This document shows positions 26,901 to 38,900 of a DNA stretch of 64,000 nt, piece by piece. Location of the stretch: NCBI GenBank assembly GCA_030248225.1, contig JASANE010003392.1, forward strand, positions 62,001 through 126,000. Direction: 5' to 3'. The notes beneath the pieces were generated by a model, which did no database searches, was not told the DNA's origin, and saw only the letters and a list, made by a program, of their open reading frames with translations. The number at the start of each line of letters is the position of its first letter. The stretch's first letter is position 1. A program made the position numbers and the translations under genes. The DNA comes from Trileptium ribeirensis. Taxonomy: Eukaryota; Nematoda; Enoplea; Enoplida; Thoracostomopsidae.

Positions 26901-29900
26901 CCTCTCCCAACAAATTTTTCAGCTTCAGCTGAACCAGGGCAGCCCCATTTCCGCCCCCTGTTCGATGTTTACTGTGACTCGCTCGCGATGATACCTTGGA
27001 CAAACTAAAGGTTCAATATTCAGGTCATTATATGTAGAAATAAATTCCATATACATACCATAAATGTTGCACACGATTTCATTTTTACATGTTCGCAGAT
27101 AGCTAACATTTTGTTAACATCGGCTCTGTGTTTTCTAGTTGCAACAGCAATATCATAGTTTTGCATTTTATATTAATCTTGCAAATCAAACTACATTTTG
27201 AACGCATCTAAGCAGAAGGTTCAATATAGAATAATGTTTTCGGTGTTTGGCTTTAGCTTTGAACTATCGGATTTCGTATTATCGTTTCATATTGTAACTA
27301 TGTCTTGTCAAATTTACAAATTTCACTTATAGTGCATTCAGATACTTTTAATTTTGCTACTGTACTTAACCAAAATACTCAAATACAAAAAGGTGCAACC
27401 AACGAACTTCTTCCTGTTTTTTTGCCGACTGAATGAAAACTCGGGAATATCCAAAGGGATTTCAGCGTTTTCCTTGTTTTCGATATTTTAGTGGCTGGAA
27501 TAGCTAACAAAGGGCGTAAGAGAATTCTTTAAATATCTTCGTGCTACAGATTTCGATATTTTATGAGTAAAATAAGTTCATAAAGGGGTGCGGTGTCCTA
27601 TTTGTTTTCAATATATCACAAAGGGCATGGTTATCACTGAATAAGCATTTTCTTTCTAAGTAATCCATTGGTTTCTTTTTCAATTCCCTGTCGGCAGTTT
27701 TTTTCGCAACTTATTTCAATGTACCGTCGTTCGTTAAAAATAATTTATTTTTTCTATGGCAGTTACACATGCAGCTATACATCTTTAAGGCACAATCATG
27801 GACAGAAATAAAGTACGCAAAAGCGAACGCTACAACATTGGTTTGTATTTACGTTTGTTGATTATAAACCAACGCAAAACGCTCTATTACAAATACATAC
27901 AAGCACGACAACGCTCGTATGCGTTGCGTTTCGCCTTTTGTTTTCATATCATTTTAGTCCGTTTGTGTATACGGTTTTAAGTTATAAATAACGCTAGATC
28001 TACTGCAGGATATGTCCACAAACATAGTGAATTTTTTTAATTCCTTGGTGTTATTTGAGACACAGTTTAAGTATTTTGTTTGGAACTTTTGGTTTTCGTT
28101 TTTTTGTTGTATATTTTTGCCTTTATCGGTTTACGGATTTGTCCAGATTTCAAGAACTATCATACTATCTTCAGAATAATTACAGGCGACGGTGGTCATG
28201 TGATAAAACATTTACCTTAACTTTGGAATATTTGCACAAACCTGTTAGCTGCACGATGGAAGAAATTTGTGTAATGATAAATAATATGCCATTTGCTATA
28301 TACAAAAATAGCAGGGGGCCAAACTGCTTAGCATGTAATAGTTTACTGTGACATAATTTTTTTATCAGTCAATAAGCCATTTCAGAATGGATCTGCGTCA
28401 GACGATACTAACTGCGAGTCTGATCGTTTGGCTGAAATCCTTGGCGATTATTGCCCCATTGATTTACCACCAACAAATCCAGACCTGATAGGTATTTACT
28501 GATTATTAAAATTCTCAGTGTAGTAAGTGAAACGAGCGAAGCAATCTATTCATACTAACTGGAATGTGATGAAATTTGACAATGCCCCTTATTGTGTTTT
28601 AGAGTGACACGCTTCTCATCATTGGCTGGGCTGATCGATTCGCAGTATAGCTCATTTTAAGGTTTTGACATCTCTATTTCAGCCCTTCATTTATGTGCGA
28701 AGCCTGATATCAACATCTTTCCCAAAATACCGAGTTGAAGAGGCTCGGTTCGGGTCGCGATTGCTATGAGACCCAAAACATAAAAACCGTGATACGCGGC
28801 ATAACTGACCGCTGCTCCATTGTTGTACACTCGCTGATCGTGCGCTCGTAAGGCAACAGTAAACTGATGCAAGTAGTGATGCAATTTCTTTTCAATAGAG
28901 GCAGTGCAGTTCGGATCTTCGCCGGTCCACTCGGACCACATCTGTTCAGATTTAGTGTGTAGTGTTAACGTGCTACGGCATAGCGGGGTTTAAGAGAAGA
29001 CCCCATTTGCTTAACAGCAACCCCGTTCCCTAAATTTATTAGCAATTCTGTATATATAATGCCAGTTGATGGAAAACTAAAGAAGAATATTCCCTATCAC
29101 TGCCGAACACGGATTGATTACCTAGTTTCAGATAGTCGTAGTTGCGTTCCTCCATAACTTTTAAAGTGTAACAACAAGCAGAACCACAAATATTAAACTA
29201 AGTTAACGTCTGTTTGCACCGTTTTTGTTTGCTTGCATTGCACCAGATCGGGCATCATGGAGACGCCATGAGATGATATAATGCAGCGTATGTAATCTGC
29301 AATAAATATTTCAACGTTGCTGCTGAATATTACATCTATTATAGGTTGTTGTTCTTTATCTTACCTCATCATGAAAATAAAAACTTCGAAGAACGTAAGT
29401 GTAATAGGTAAACTTTACACTATTCAGCTTCTTCTAAAATGTCCGGTACGGACCGCACCAGACCGGCGCTTACTCTGGACCAGTATGGTTGCATTTATAA
29501 CGGCGACATATCTCCGCAACCCTTCGAATTTAGCAATATGTGCGTATTTTTGCTCTTATTTTGTAGAACGACTTATCCTAATGGTAAGTTGTTATTGTCG
29601 TTATTTACATGGCTTCTCCAAAACGGGGGTTGGCATTTTTAGTACCGCTTGAAAAAACGATACCTCCGGTTCTGGCTTCTTCAAACTACAAAAATATAGG
29701 GGGTATGAACTGGGGCTTCCCTCTGTATATACGGGATTGGGGGAGAGCCGCAAACACCTGGGGCGATTTGCCTCAGGGTATCAGTTAGACTGTGGGCAAC
29801 ATAAAGTACTGTAACCGTCAGAAAACTGTGAAGCTGTTTGTAATAATTGTGCTTACTAAACAGTGAAAATTTTAGTGTTTTTCAGCCCCACAGGAAAACT

Positions 29901-32900
29901 TTGAATACTTTTGGGCCAAAATTAGGAAAAATTGGCACATTTTCTAGTCCATCAAACAAAAATTTGGTAATACTTAGTGGTGCATGAAAGCACCTGGGGG
30001 AATGAACTGGGCGAGGGAGGCCAAAGTTTACCTATGGGCATGAACTGTTCGCTGCGATAGCGACGTGCATTTAATATGATGTGATGGCATTACGCTGCAT
30101 TACCGATGGGGCAGTTTAGCAAACACGGTGTAGCAATAACTATGAACAAGTAAGATTAATACTAAAACTACGCGCCATATACATTAAAAATTCCATTACA
30201 AATATCAAACTTCAATAATCCACGCTTAAAATAAAAACTACATCTGGCGCTCAAATCGTCTAATTAAACCAATGACACAATGTAATTTGGCCGCAGCTGA
30301 GCCCATTTTGTTCAGAAAGCATAGCTCTATATAGCTATTATTGCTGTGAGCGGTGTATTGCTATTGAACTGACTAGCACAGCAGGGAGTAACCGGAATTC
30401 TGGTTCCGGCGAAAACCGTGTTCCGGTTGCGGTTCCGGCAAAAAACACAAACCATACCGGAACCGGTAATTAAAAATTTTGTTTGAAATTTTCTACATTT
30501 TTCCTTCAGCTGTGTTCCAAACATTATGCAATATATGAATACAATGATCAAGTTCCAATACAACCAAACAAAACAAAAGATTAACTCAGCAATTTGTGTG
30601 TGAAACGTAAGTAGGGCGCATAATTTCAGTAGTAATTTTTGAACTTAACCTGCAGGAGTTTGTTAACAAAACAAAGCCAGGTCGATGCTTCTAGCAGCTA
30701 TTTTGCACATTTAGAAGTCTGCTGAGTATGTTCGAATTAAACCGGTCCAACTCTGTAACAGAGTAATGTTTACGTAGAAATACTTAGCGTAAGCTTGGCT
30801 AACACAAATTGCGTCAAGCACCAGCCACTGCGCTCGTAAACTTTGTAAATCAGTCTACATTGAAGTAAAGTAACGTTATCTGCAACGCAGCCAGAAACTG
30901 CGTTCTTGGCAATGAACTGTATTTATTGAAACTGTGCGAGCAGTATCACATTTTATCTCATGTACAGCATTCTGATTAGAAAGCTATCATCATCATCTAC
31001 CTGACGGGCATTGGTTGCCCAACGCTAACCTAAACAGTATTGACGGACCACTGATCAGCAAATTACCTTCTATTATTTTCTCTTAAAACCATGCAAAACC
31101 CATAATTTCAAGTTTCCTACAGAAAAACATGTAACAAACGTATTTGTAGTGAAGGGGGGCGACTGGAGGCAGAGCGAAAGTGTTTATTGTACGCTCCATG
31201 CGTTGTAAGCAAATTCAGTTTGACGCAGTATACGCAAGTGTGTATAGTGGAAGGCATTTTTTGATCTAAGCGTCCAAAAACCGACATATTGATCGATAAA
31301 TAAATATTATTAGCTTCCTCAGTCTGTTTAAAGTTTCAGAAAGGCAATAATGTCATCGTATTACATTAAGTTTAATGTAAAAGTTATTTCAATAGATTTT
31401 AAATCCACTGTACCTTCATTTCTTTTTTCATCTGTTTTGCTATACATAAGTTTCGAAGACCAGTTTCCGGATCCTGTGTAATGGGCGGTTCCGGTTATTT
31501 CCTGCTGCTCAGCTCACCCGCAGCCGCTCAAGCTATATGGGTGTTTTTGGTCTCATTTTGCAGAGTAATGTATCCTCTATACATGGCATATTGTGAACAC
31601 AATAATATGGTATATCTTCTCAACTATTCAAGCAACATGGTTGATTATTGTAATTTAATGCTCGATATAGCTGTGTACATCTCTCTAAATTGTATATTCA
31701 ACACTCTAATTCACCATGGTTGCAATAAGACAGGGTACTAGTTTATTGTATTAATAGCACACTGAGTAATTTTTCTTTTAAAACCAGAGAAATTAATAAT
31801 TTCAAGTTGCCTACGATATAACATGTAACAGTTGTATGTTTAGAATCGTGGAGAGTGAAAACAGAGAAAGTGGCTAGTCGAAGATCGATGTGTTCTGCGC
31901 ATATTAAATGATGTACTGCAGTTTACGCAGGGAGGTGTAGCAGAAGGGACTTTTGCTATGCAGGTGGTAACCCAAAAGTCTACAAAATGAGGTCCCGATC
32001 ACAAATAAAAAAATTAGGAGGGTTCAGCCTCTTCTAGCTCCCGGACAGTTAACAATATTATCGAAAAGCGTTAATTTGTAAGTTATTTTAAATCTGTACT
32101 ACCTTTATTAAATATATAAATGTAATAAATGAAATTTTCTTCCTTCATTTGTTTTACTAAATATAAATTTCTAAAACCAGGTTGTGGTTGCTGGCTCCGA
32201 CTATTCCGTCGGAATAACATATAACAATGGTACATCTAGCAACTCGTGGCAAAGAAAACCGGAGTGAGCGGCATTGTTTTAGTGTGCATTCAGTGTGACA
32301 CAAATTTTTGTAGATTGCATGGCAGATGACATTTTTTCTTTTCAACCAGGACAAGCACCGTAGGAAAATCTTTTTGGTGAGGCCTTTTAAATTCCCGAAA
32401 GCCAATAGAACAGCAGCATATTAACGGCAACGCGGCTGTCAATATCAGCACATTTCGAAGCCATAGTAAGTCTAACCAAGATTGCGGAACACGATGAGCA
32501 TGGCTTGTTAATTGTTTGATAATGATGATCCGCAACCGGCATTTCGTCCCCAATCTCCAGGGGACCGACGGTGGACTGAAAACACAATAAAGCGAGGCAG
32601 CGACGCGAGTGTCAGAGTTCAGGTAGTGCCCCCGAGACATGAAGGCGTCGCTTAAATGTTGCTAACGATGGTGCCGTGACCACACTTCGCGGAAGATCAT
32701 TCCACGGCCTGACGACGCGCAGTGCAAAGCTGTGAAGACGAGCGTTTGTATGAGCGTGCTGTTTGATGATTTTGAATTGATGGCCTCTGAGACTGGTTTC
32801 TTCAGCAAAGTTGAAAAGTCGGTGACGATCGTAGTCGACCAAACCATGAACCAGTTTGTAAGTAAGAATAAGATCCGCTCGGAATCGCCTTGTTTCCAGT

Positions 32901-35900
32901 TTTTGTAGTGATAAGTATCGGAGTCGGTCGTCGTAGTCCATGTGGTCGAGGCCGTATACCAAACGGGTTGCTCTACGCTGAACGCTTTCAAGCAAATTAA
33001 TATCTCGGCGAAGCTATGGCGACCAAGCTGGAGATGCGTACTCTAGGTTGGGCCTTATTAAAGCGAGGTAAATCAGAAGGAATGTTTTTTATCGAGACGA
33101 CCAAATGATCGAGCAACAACAAATATTAATCGATGAGCCACAGAAGCAATAGCGCGGCAATGATCAGACGATTTGAGAGAAGATGACAACATAAATCCAA
33201 GATATCGTTCAGAGTCGCTGGATGAAATGACTTCACCACGTAGTTCGTACAAGTGTAACGGGTTATTTCGGCCAAAATGAAGCACTGTACATTTCTGGAC
33301 GGAAAAAGACATCAAAGAGTCAACAGCCCAAGCATGACACTTGTTTAAGTCTGTTTGCAGCGTGTTGCAATCATCGTCAGGTGTAGACCTGCTGATTGTT
33401 TTGAGTAAAGAAGTGTCGTCAGCAAAAGTCCAAACATGACTTGTGATGTCATCAGACAAATCATTTATATAAAAGATGAAAAGCAACGGGCCAAGGACCG
33501 AACCCTGCGAGACGCCACTGGTAACGGTCGCAGGACATGATGACTTTCCAGAGATGATAACTGATTGGCTGCGGTCATTCAAGAAAGCACCAACAAATCG
33601 CAAGAGGGGGCCAGTAAACGCATATGGATTCCATGGCTGTTGAACATGGAGAGGTCAAACTAACAGGGCGGTAGTTACCAGCTTCCATTTTAGATCCTTT
33701 CTTGTAGATGGGTACAACATGTGCGAACAGCCAGTCCGTTGGAATGGAAGCATTGAGAAACGATTTTCGGAAAAGAGTAGATAGAGGGACTGCTAAGGCG
33801 ATACGACATTTAGAGAGCAAAATGTTTGGGATTCCGTCGGGGCCTGGAGAAGACTGAGCTTTCAATTGCTTCAAAGCCTTACAGACCGTGATAGGTGAAA
33901 AATCTACCATACTAATTTCAGCAGCAGTGCGTGGTGTGAAGGTTGGAGAACGACTCGAGTCGTTAGTTTGGAAGACCGAAGAAAAAAGTCGTTAAACGAG
34001 TTTGCAATGTCTTCAGGGTTTGTCAAAATATCACCATTGATGGACTGGAGCTGGTGCCGTTTTTCTGCAAGAGTTCACATGACGCCAAAAGAGTTTTGGT
34101 CGACTATTTATTCGAGAAGCGAAAGATGACAGATATTTACGCCTAGAGCGTGCAACTTCTCTATCAGCTATCATGGAGAGTCGACGATAGTTTGACCAAG
34201 ATAGTTCTGTCTGTCTCCGCTTGAAGGATTTGAAGCCGTTTTTTGTCTAGTTAGAGCCCGACAACACCTGAAATCTGCCCAAACTGGACAACGTCGAGAT
34301 GATGGCCTGGAAAATGGGACGTAAGTATGTATGGCTTGACGAATTTGACTGGAAATGTGGGACCACATTTCATCAACTGTCATAGATTCGTTTATTATAA
34401 TGTTCGCAGTCAAAAAATCAGACATTCCGGGCCAGTCAGCACGTGTCCAACAATACCTACGGGGATTACTAACAACGTTGGGGTGACAAGACAGTACAAA
34501 CCGGACTGTAAAATGGTCACTTCGCCCAATACCAGGGCCAACTGTGACAAAGTTGACAATGTCGCTGGAACAAAACACTAGATCAAGAACATTGCATTTA
34601 CGTGTTGACTCGAACACATATTGAGAGAGGCCAAGTTGAAAAATTACGTCCATGAAATTGTCGCACAGGGTTGGCCAGTTTGGAATTGACCAGTTGATTT
34701 GCGGTCAATTAAAATCACCTAGAAGTAAGAATTCATCAAAGTTTTCATTTCGTAAAGATATAATATAATTGTACAGAGGTAAGTTTGTGTCAGAGTCATT
34801 GTTCATTGAACGGTATACGCAACATACCAAAACTCGAATTGTTGTTGTGTTAATGATACATGTTGAAACATCAGTATGGCCTGGGCAGTTTACAATAGGT
34901 TGTGGCTTGAGTGAGTTATGTGCGAAGATTAAGCTGCCACCGGCATGACCATTCCGGTCTCCGCGAAATGTGGTAAAACCATCGACACTTATCTCACTAC
35001 TATCGATGCCATCATGCAGCCATGTCTCGGAGACACAAATAAGTCTGACACCTGGGTCCTGAGATAAGTATAGTTTTAAATGAGCCATTTTGCGAACGAT
35101 AGATTGTGCGTTAAACATAAGGCACGCTAGTTCACCATTTGATAACGAACAGTCAAATGTTTTATAATTAACAACAGGATCTCCGGTATGGCCGGCCTTA
35201 ATGCAATTTTCATTGTCATTAATCAATGCAATTGAATCACTAGATATCAATGAGTTATCAAAAGTTAATGAATTGCGAGACATTTCAAAACAGACACCGT
35301 CTATTGGCTTGATGCCCGTGCCGGCGACTGTCCGCTGTTAGCCATCGGCGTGCAGCCGTTTTCCGAGGTAGCGGTTATGCGATGTCTGTGCTTGTTAAGA
35401 AAGGCTTCATCAGTTGCGCCTTCCGGTAATGTTATTTTTATAATACACAAACCTTTTACTCGTAAATTACTTTCACCGGCCAGGCGGCGTTTCATATATT
35501 CTTCGTAGACGGTTCGCTCCTTTGCTTGTTCTGCCGGTGTACGATCAGGCTTCAGGCTGATGTTTTTAAATAGAAGGTCATCACAATTTCGAAGAGCGCG
35601 AGCATTGCTGAGAATGATAGATGGCGATGATGCCGCTGAAAAAGTAACCTTAAGCGCCTTTGGGCGCGTTGCACCTGAAGGAGTGGTTTTCGCCTGGCCT
35701 ACCCGGTTAAATGCGGTAATATTGTGCAGTTCAGGATCAATGTCCATGACTAACAATAAATCGTTAAACAATTCTTTATCAGGTACAGGAGTATTTTGTC
35801 TATTAACCATAGGATGTAAATCAAAGACAAGAAGATTATGTTTTCTACGTTCTAGATCTTTAAACTCCATCAAAGCTTTGTCAACCGCCAGACCTGCAGC

Positions 35901-38900
35901 TTCGTTAACGATATTAGACGAGGGCAGTGGTGAAATGCTAGTCGACAAAACGGCTCCGACTCCTTCAATGGGACTGTTAAGTTTGACACTGATGTCACTG
36001 ACAGTCTTGGTCAGTGATTCTAACGCGACTTCGAGCTTATCACATCTCTTTTCATTTTCATTAATTCCATCAAGCATTTTTCGCACCACCGGGTTACAGC
36101 TAATACAGAACCAAAAAACTTATCTGGGTGTTTGACTAATTCTTTTGCCATCATCGGATTGATCGTAACACATCGAGCATGGAATGTTGCTTTGCATTTG
36201 CCACACGGCACCCAAGTATCATTGTTGTCAAGTCGAATGATGCCTCCAGCACAACAGTTCGTCGTGTGACAAACAAGAGTTTCGTTTTGCCCGGACTGCG
36301 AGGAGCGCATGGATCGATCAGTTTCAGAAGGCATATCGCGTCAATACAACTTATTTATTAGTGTTTAGTCCAATATACAAGAATAAAGCATCTGAATGAG
36401 TAAATTTATGTTTTCTCCAAATTTACTATTACAGATTTACAATCCCGGTTTCCGGTTCGGCTTTAATATTAACAGGTTTATTTGTTTTAAATTTAAAACA
36501 AAGCAATATTACGTTTAATTGTACAAAGGAAATTTCTCACATTTTGACAATGGTAATTCCTAATGTCATAAACCAGCGAAACGAATAGATTTAGACTTCG
36601 AGATTTCAAAAAGCCGTTAGCTAAACAACGTCAATGATGTACAGTACTCACTAGAAATGACTGCCGAGCTTTACTCGTTTCGAGCAGCGAGCGAGGAAGG
36701 GTCATTTTTGGCGAGTGCTGTAGAAAAGCGGGTATTTTGCTATGTTACCAAAGACATGTTATTGATCTTACTTGAAATCTTTATCCTGGGATCTGGAAAG
36801 GTAATATTTCGTCTGGAAAATGGCTACAAAAGTTCAAGCACTTGTATTTTACGTAATACAAGGCTGAGGGGTTGGAGCGTCCTTTCGACCGACGGAAATA
36901 TTGGCGCCTGATGTTCGCGAATACTAAAATCAGCGTTACAGACAGTCAACATGGTCAGCTTGACCTGATGTTAGCTATTCCGTAATAATTTTTGGTCTGG
37001 TGTAACGCAGCTATGCTCAATGCCAGTTTTGTCATACTTGATGGACAATCATAGGCAGCAGATTTAATAATTGCGCCAATAATACTGTATATTTGGGTAT
37101 TGCTAACGAAATTTAACCGGCCCACTATTTTCCAACCAAACTTGTTATTATAAAATGACTTTTGTAGTAGAAAGTTCTATTAAATTCAAAATTGTTCAAA
37201 TATGGTATTCATTGGGGAGAGCGAGTGTTTCAACTCGCCAACGTGTTTGCAGCGGACGCTATGGTATTTGGGCATAAGCTTCTGGGCTAATCATCGTTCT
37301 GTAAAGTTTTAATCTCCCGTTTTTAAAATATTTCCCCACCATTGTCGTTCAGTGAACGAAACTGTTGTCTCATCTCTCAGTCTCAGTAGTGTCTTAACAA
37401 TAATGATTTTAACAAAAACCTTTGTTTTTAGTTCCTGATTACGCCGGTGACGATTGCAACGATGTTGACTTCAATGCAGTCGATACTGATGGTGATGTAT
37501 TTGTACCTCATGATAATGTTGACAACGAAGAAAACGACAATCACGGTCATATAGTTGATGCGAATGCTGCCCGGTAGCTCTTTAGCTTATTGTTGTATAC
37601 GTTTTGCAAAGATCAAACATAAAATGAATATAGGGTAAGATACATGATGCTGTAATTTCATAAGCAAAACTATACTTTATCAATTGCTTCTGCTACAATC
37701 GTCACAGAAACTAAATCAAACATGCTTCATCATAAACTGCAAACAAAATACTCGTCTTTGCCACAAAATTGTGCAGGATAAAATAACAGTTAGCATCAAT
37801 TTTGGTCATTGGCCATAATGGATCTCAAATGTTATGTACTTTGACTCCGATGTTCCGACGCCTCGGGTGCAGAGCCTGACCCTGTTCTTCATGAATCCGA
37901 TTCCACCATTCACCCTTCGAATTTTATTCACAGATATCGCAAGGCCATCTTTTTGCCATACTTGTTAGCCCTTGCACTTTTCCTTAAATTTATGGCAAAT
38001 TACGATGCCTAGATCGCTGACACCTCTCAATCTGTATTTAGGCATGAATAAAGTACAGTTTCTAAGAATAAAAATATAACTGCACTCCGAATGTTATTCT
38101 AGCTCTGCGCTATTTTAAGTTAGTGTAGGTTTTGTGACACGTAGAATGGGCCGTGTTCTTTACCTCGTATCAGACCAGAGTTATATGGCTCAGTGATTCC
38201 AGAAGTTTTAGGGTGTGTAAAAGACGACGTCTGTTACAGCTGAGCTTACACATAATGACAACTATATGAAACAGCCCTCGTTTCGTTTCATCTTCGGTTG
38301 CTAGAACCTAGTTGAGCCAAAGTAAAAACTCTAGCTAAATCCATCCAGCGGTTACAAATTTCCCATTGCAATGCTCTTCTCATATATGCTGTATTGCCTT
38401 GGTATATTTTTGAGACAAATTTAACTGACTATAATCGGTGCTTACGTCAGTGTGCATTGCTAAAATTATACACTACATTCTTGAACATCGCTACTAAAGG
38501 TATAGAGTTGTATGCTAATTAACCATTATTTTTATTAGTAATACTGCGAAATCTACTTCCACTATTATGCGCTATAAAAATATAATTTGGATATTTTTCA
38601 TACGCTACTAGTTACTAGCGCTGCGAAGGAAGCATATGCGGAGGGATCGGGCAAGAGTTTCTAGCTCCATCATGATTTCGGTGGCGCCCCGTACGTTTGA
38701 CTTTCAGCCAGGTTTGGCCACCCTAGTGCCCTCAGGTATTTTTGAGGTGACATCATCCTAAAAACGGTCAAAAAAACTTATTATAAATGATAAATTATTT
38801 TTGAGTTAAATGAAGCGCGGTTTACATAAATAAATGTATTCAATTATTATGCAACATAAACTAACAACTACAAGCTTAGCATATTGTATCAACGTTTGTA

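Larger units (their letters stand above)
21483..28385 (+). other. NCAPH intron containing an opposite-strand exon candidate
   Basis: 6.9-kb intron. It contains a tandem array (22255-23140), a hAT MITE with a solo LTR (23386-24925), a tandemly duplicated MITE end, another hAT MITE (25605-26567) and a minus-strand exon candidate (26580-26740). From 27000 to 28360 I see only AT-rich sequence. Confidence 0.75.
32400..36345 (-). mobile_element. CR1/L2-like non-LTR retrotransposon, decayed but near full length
   Basis: Minus-strand order is ORF1 (36334 to 35301), a 17-bp gap, then ORF2 from 35283 with endonuclease and reverse transcriptase ending near 32612, then a 3' region to about 32400. ORF1 has a PHD-like zinc finger, a coiled coil and an RRM-like core. 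ORF2 has the APE endonuclease, RT and a C-terminal RRATRLVYGL segment. A frameshift in ORF1, a stop after LLLGDFN, frameshifts and an RT deletion make it inactive. Clade assignment is by motif only. Confidence 0.9.
28492..37431 (+). other. NCAPH intron, the longest (8.9 kb)
   Basis: Contains satellite-like pieces near 29440-29650, a full hAT family A MITE (30382-31504), degraded family A sequence (31765-32400), a decayed CR1/L2-like LINE (32400-36345) and a small TIR element (36640-36722). 28560-29440 and 29650-30380 hold nothing recognised beyond short repeat fragments; 29880-29960 resembles 7750-7850. Confidence 0.75.

Noticed and set aside
26509..27003. Single 164-aa minus-strand protein
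   Set aside because: The frame crosses the splice sites at 26740 and 26579 and runs into the hAT MITE. Only the 26580-26740 part looks coding.
35560..36135. 191-aa plus-strand frame
   Set aside because: Antisense shadow of the LINE ORF1 on the minus strand.
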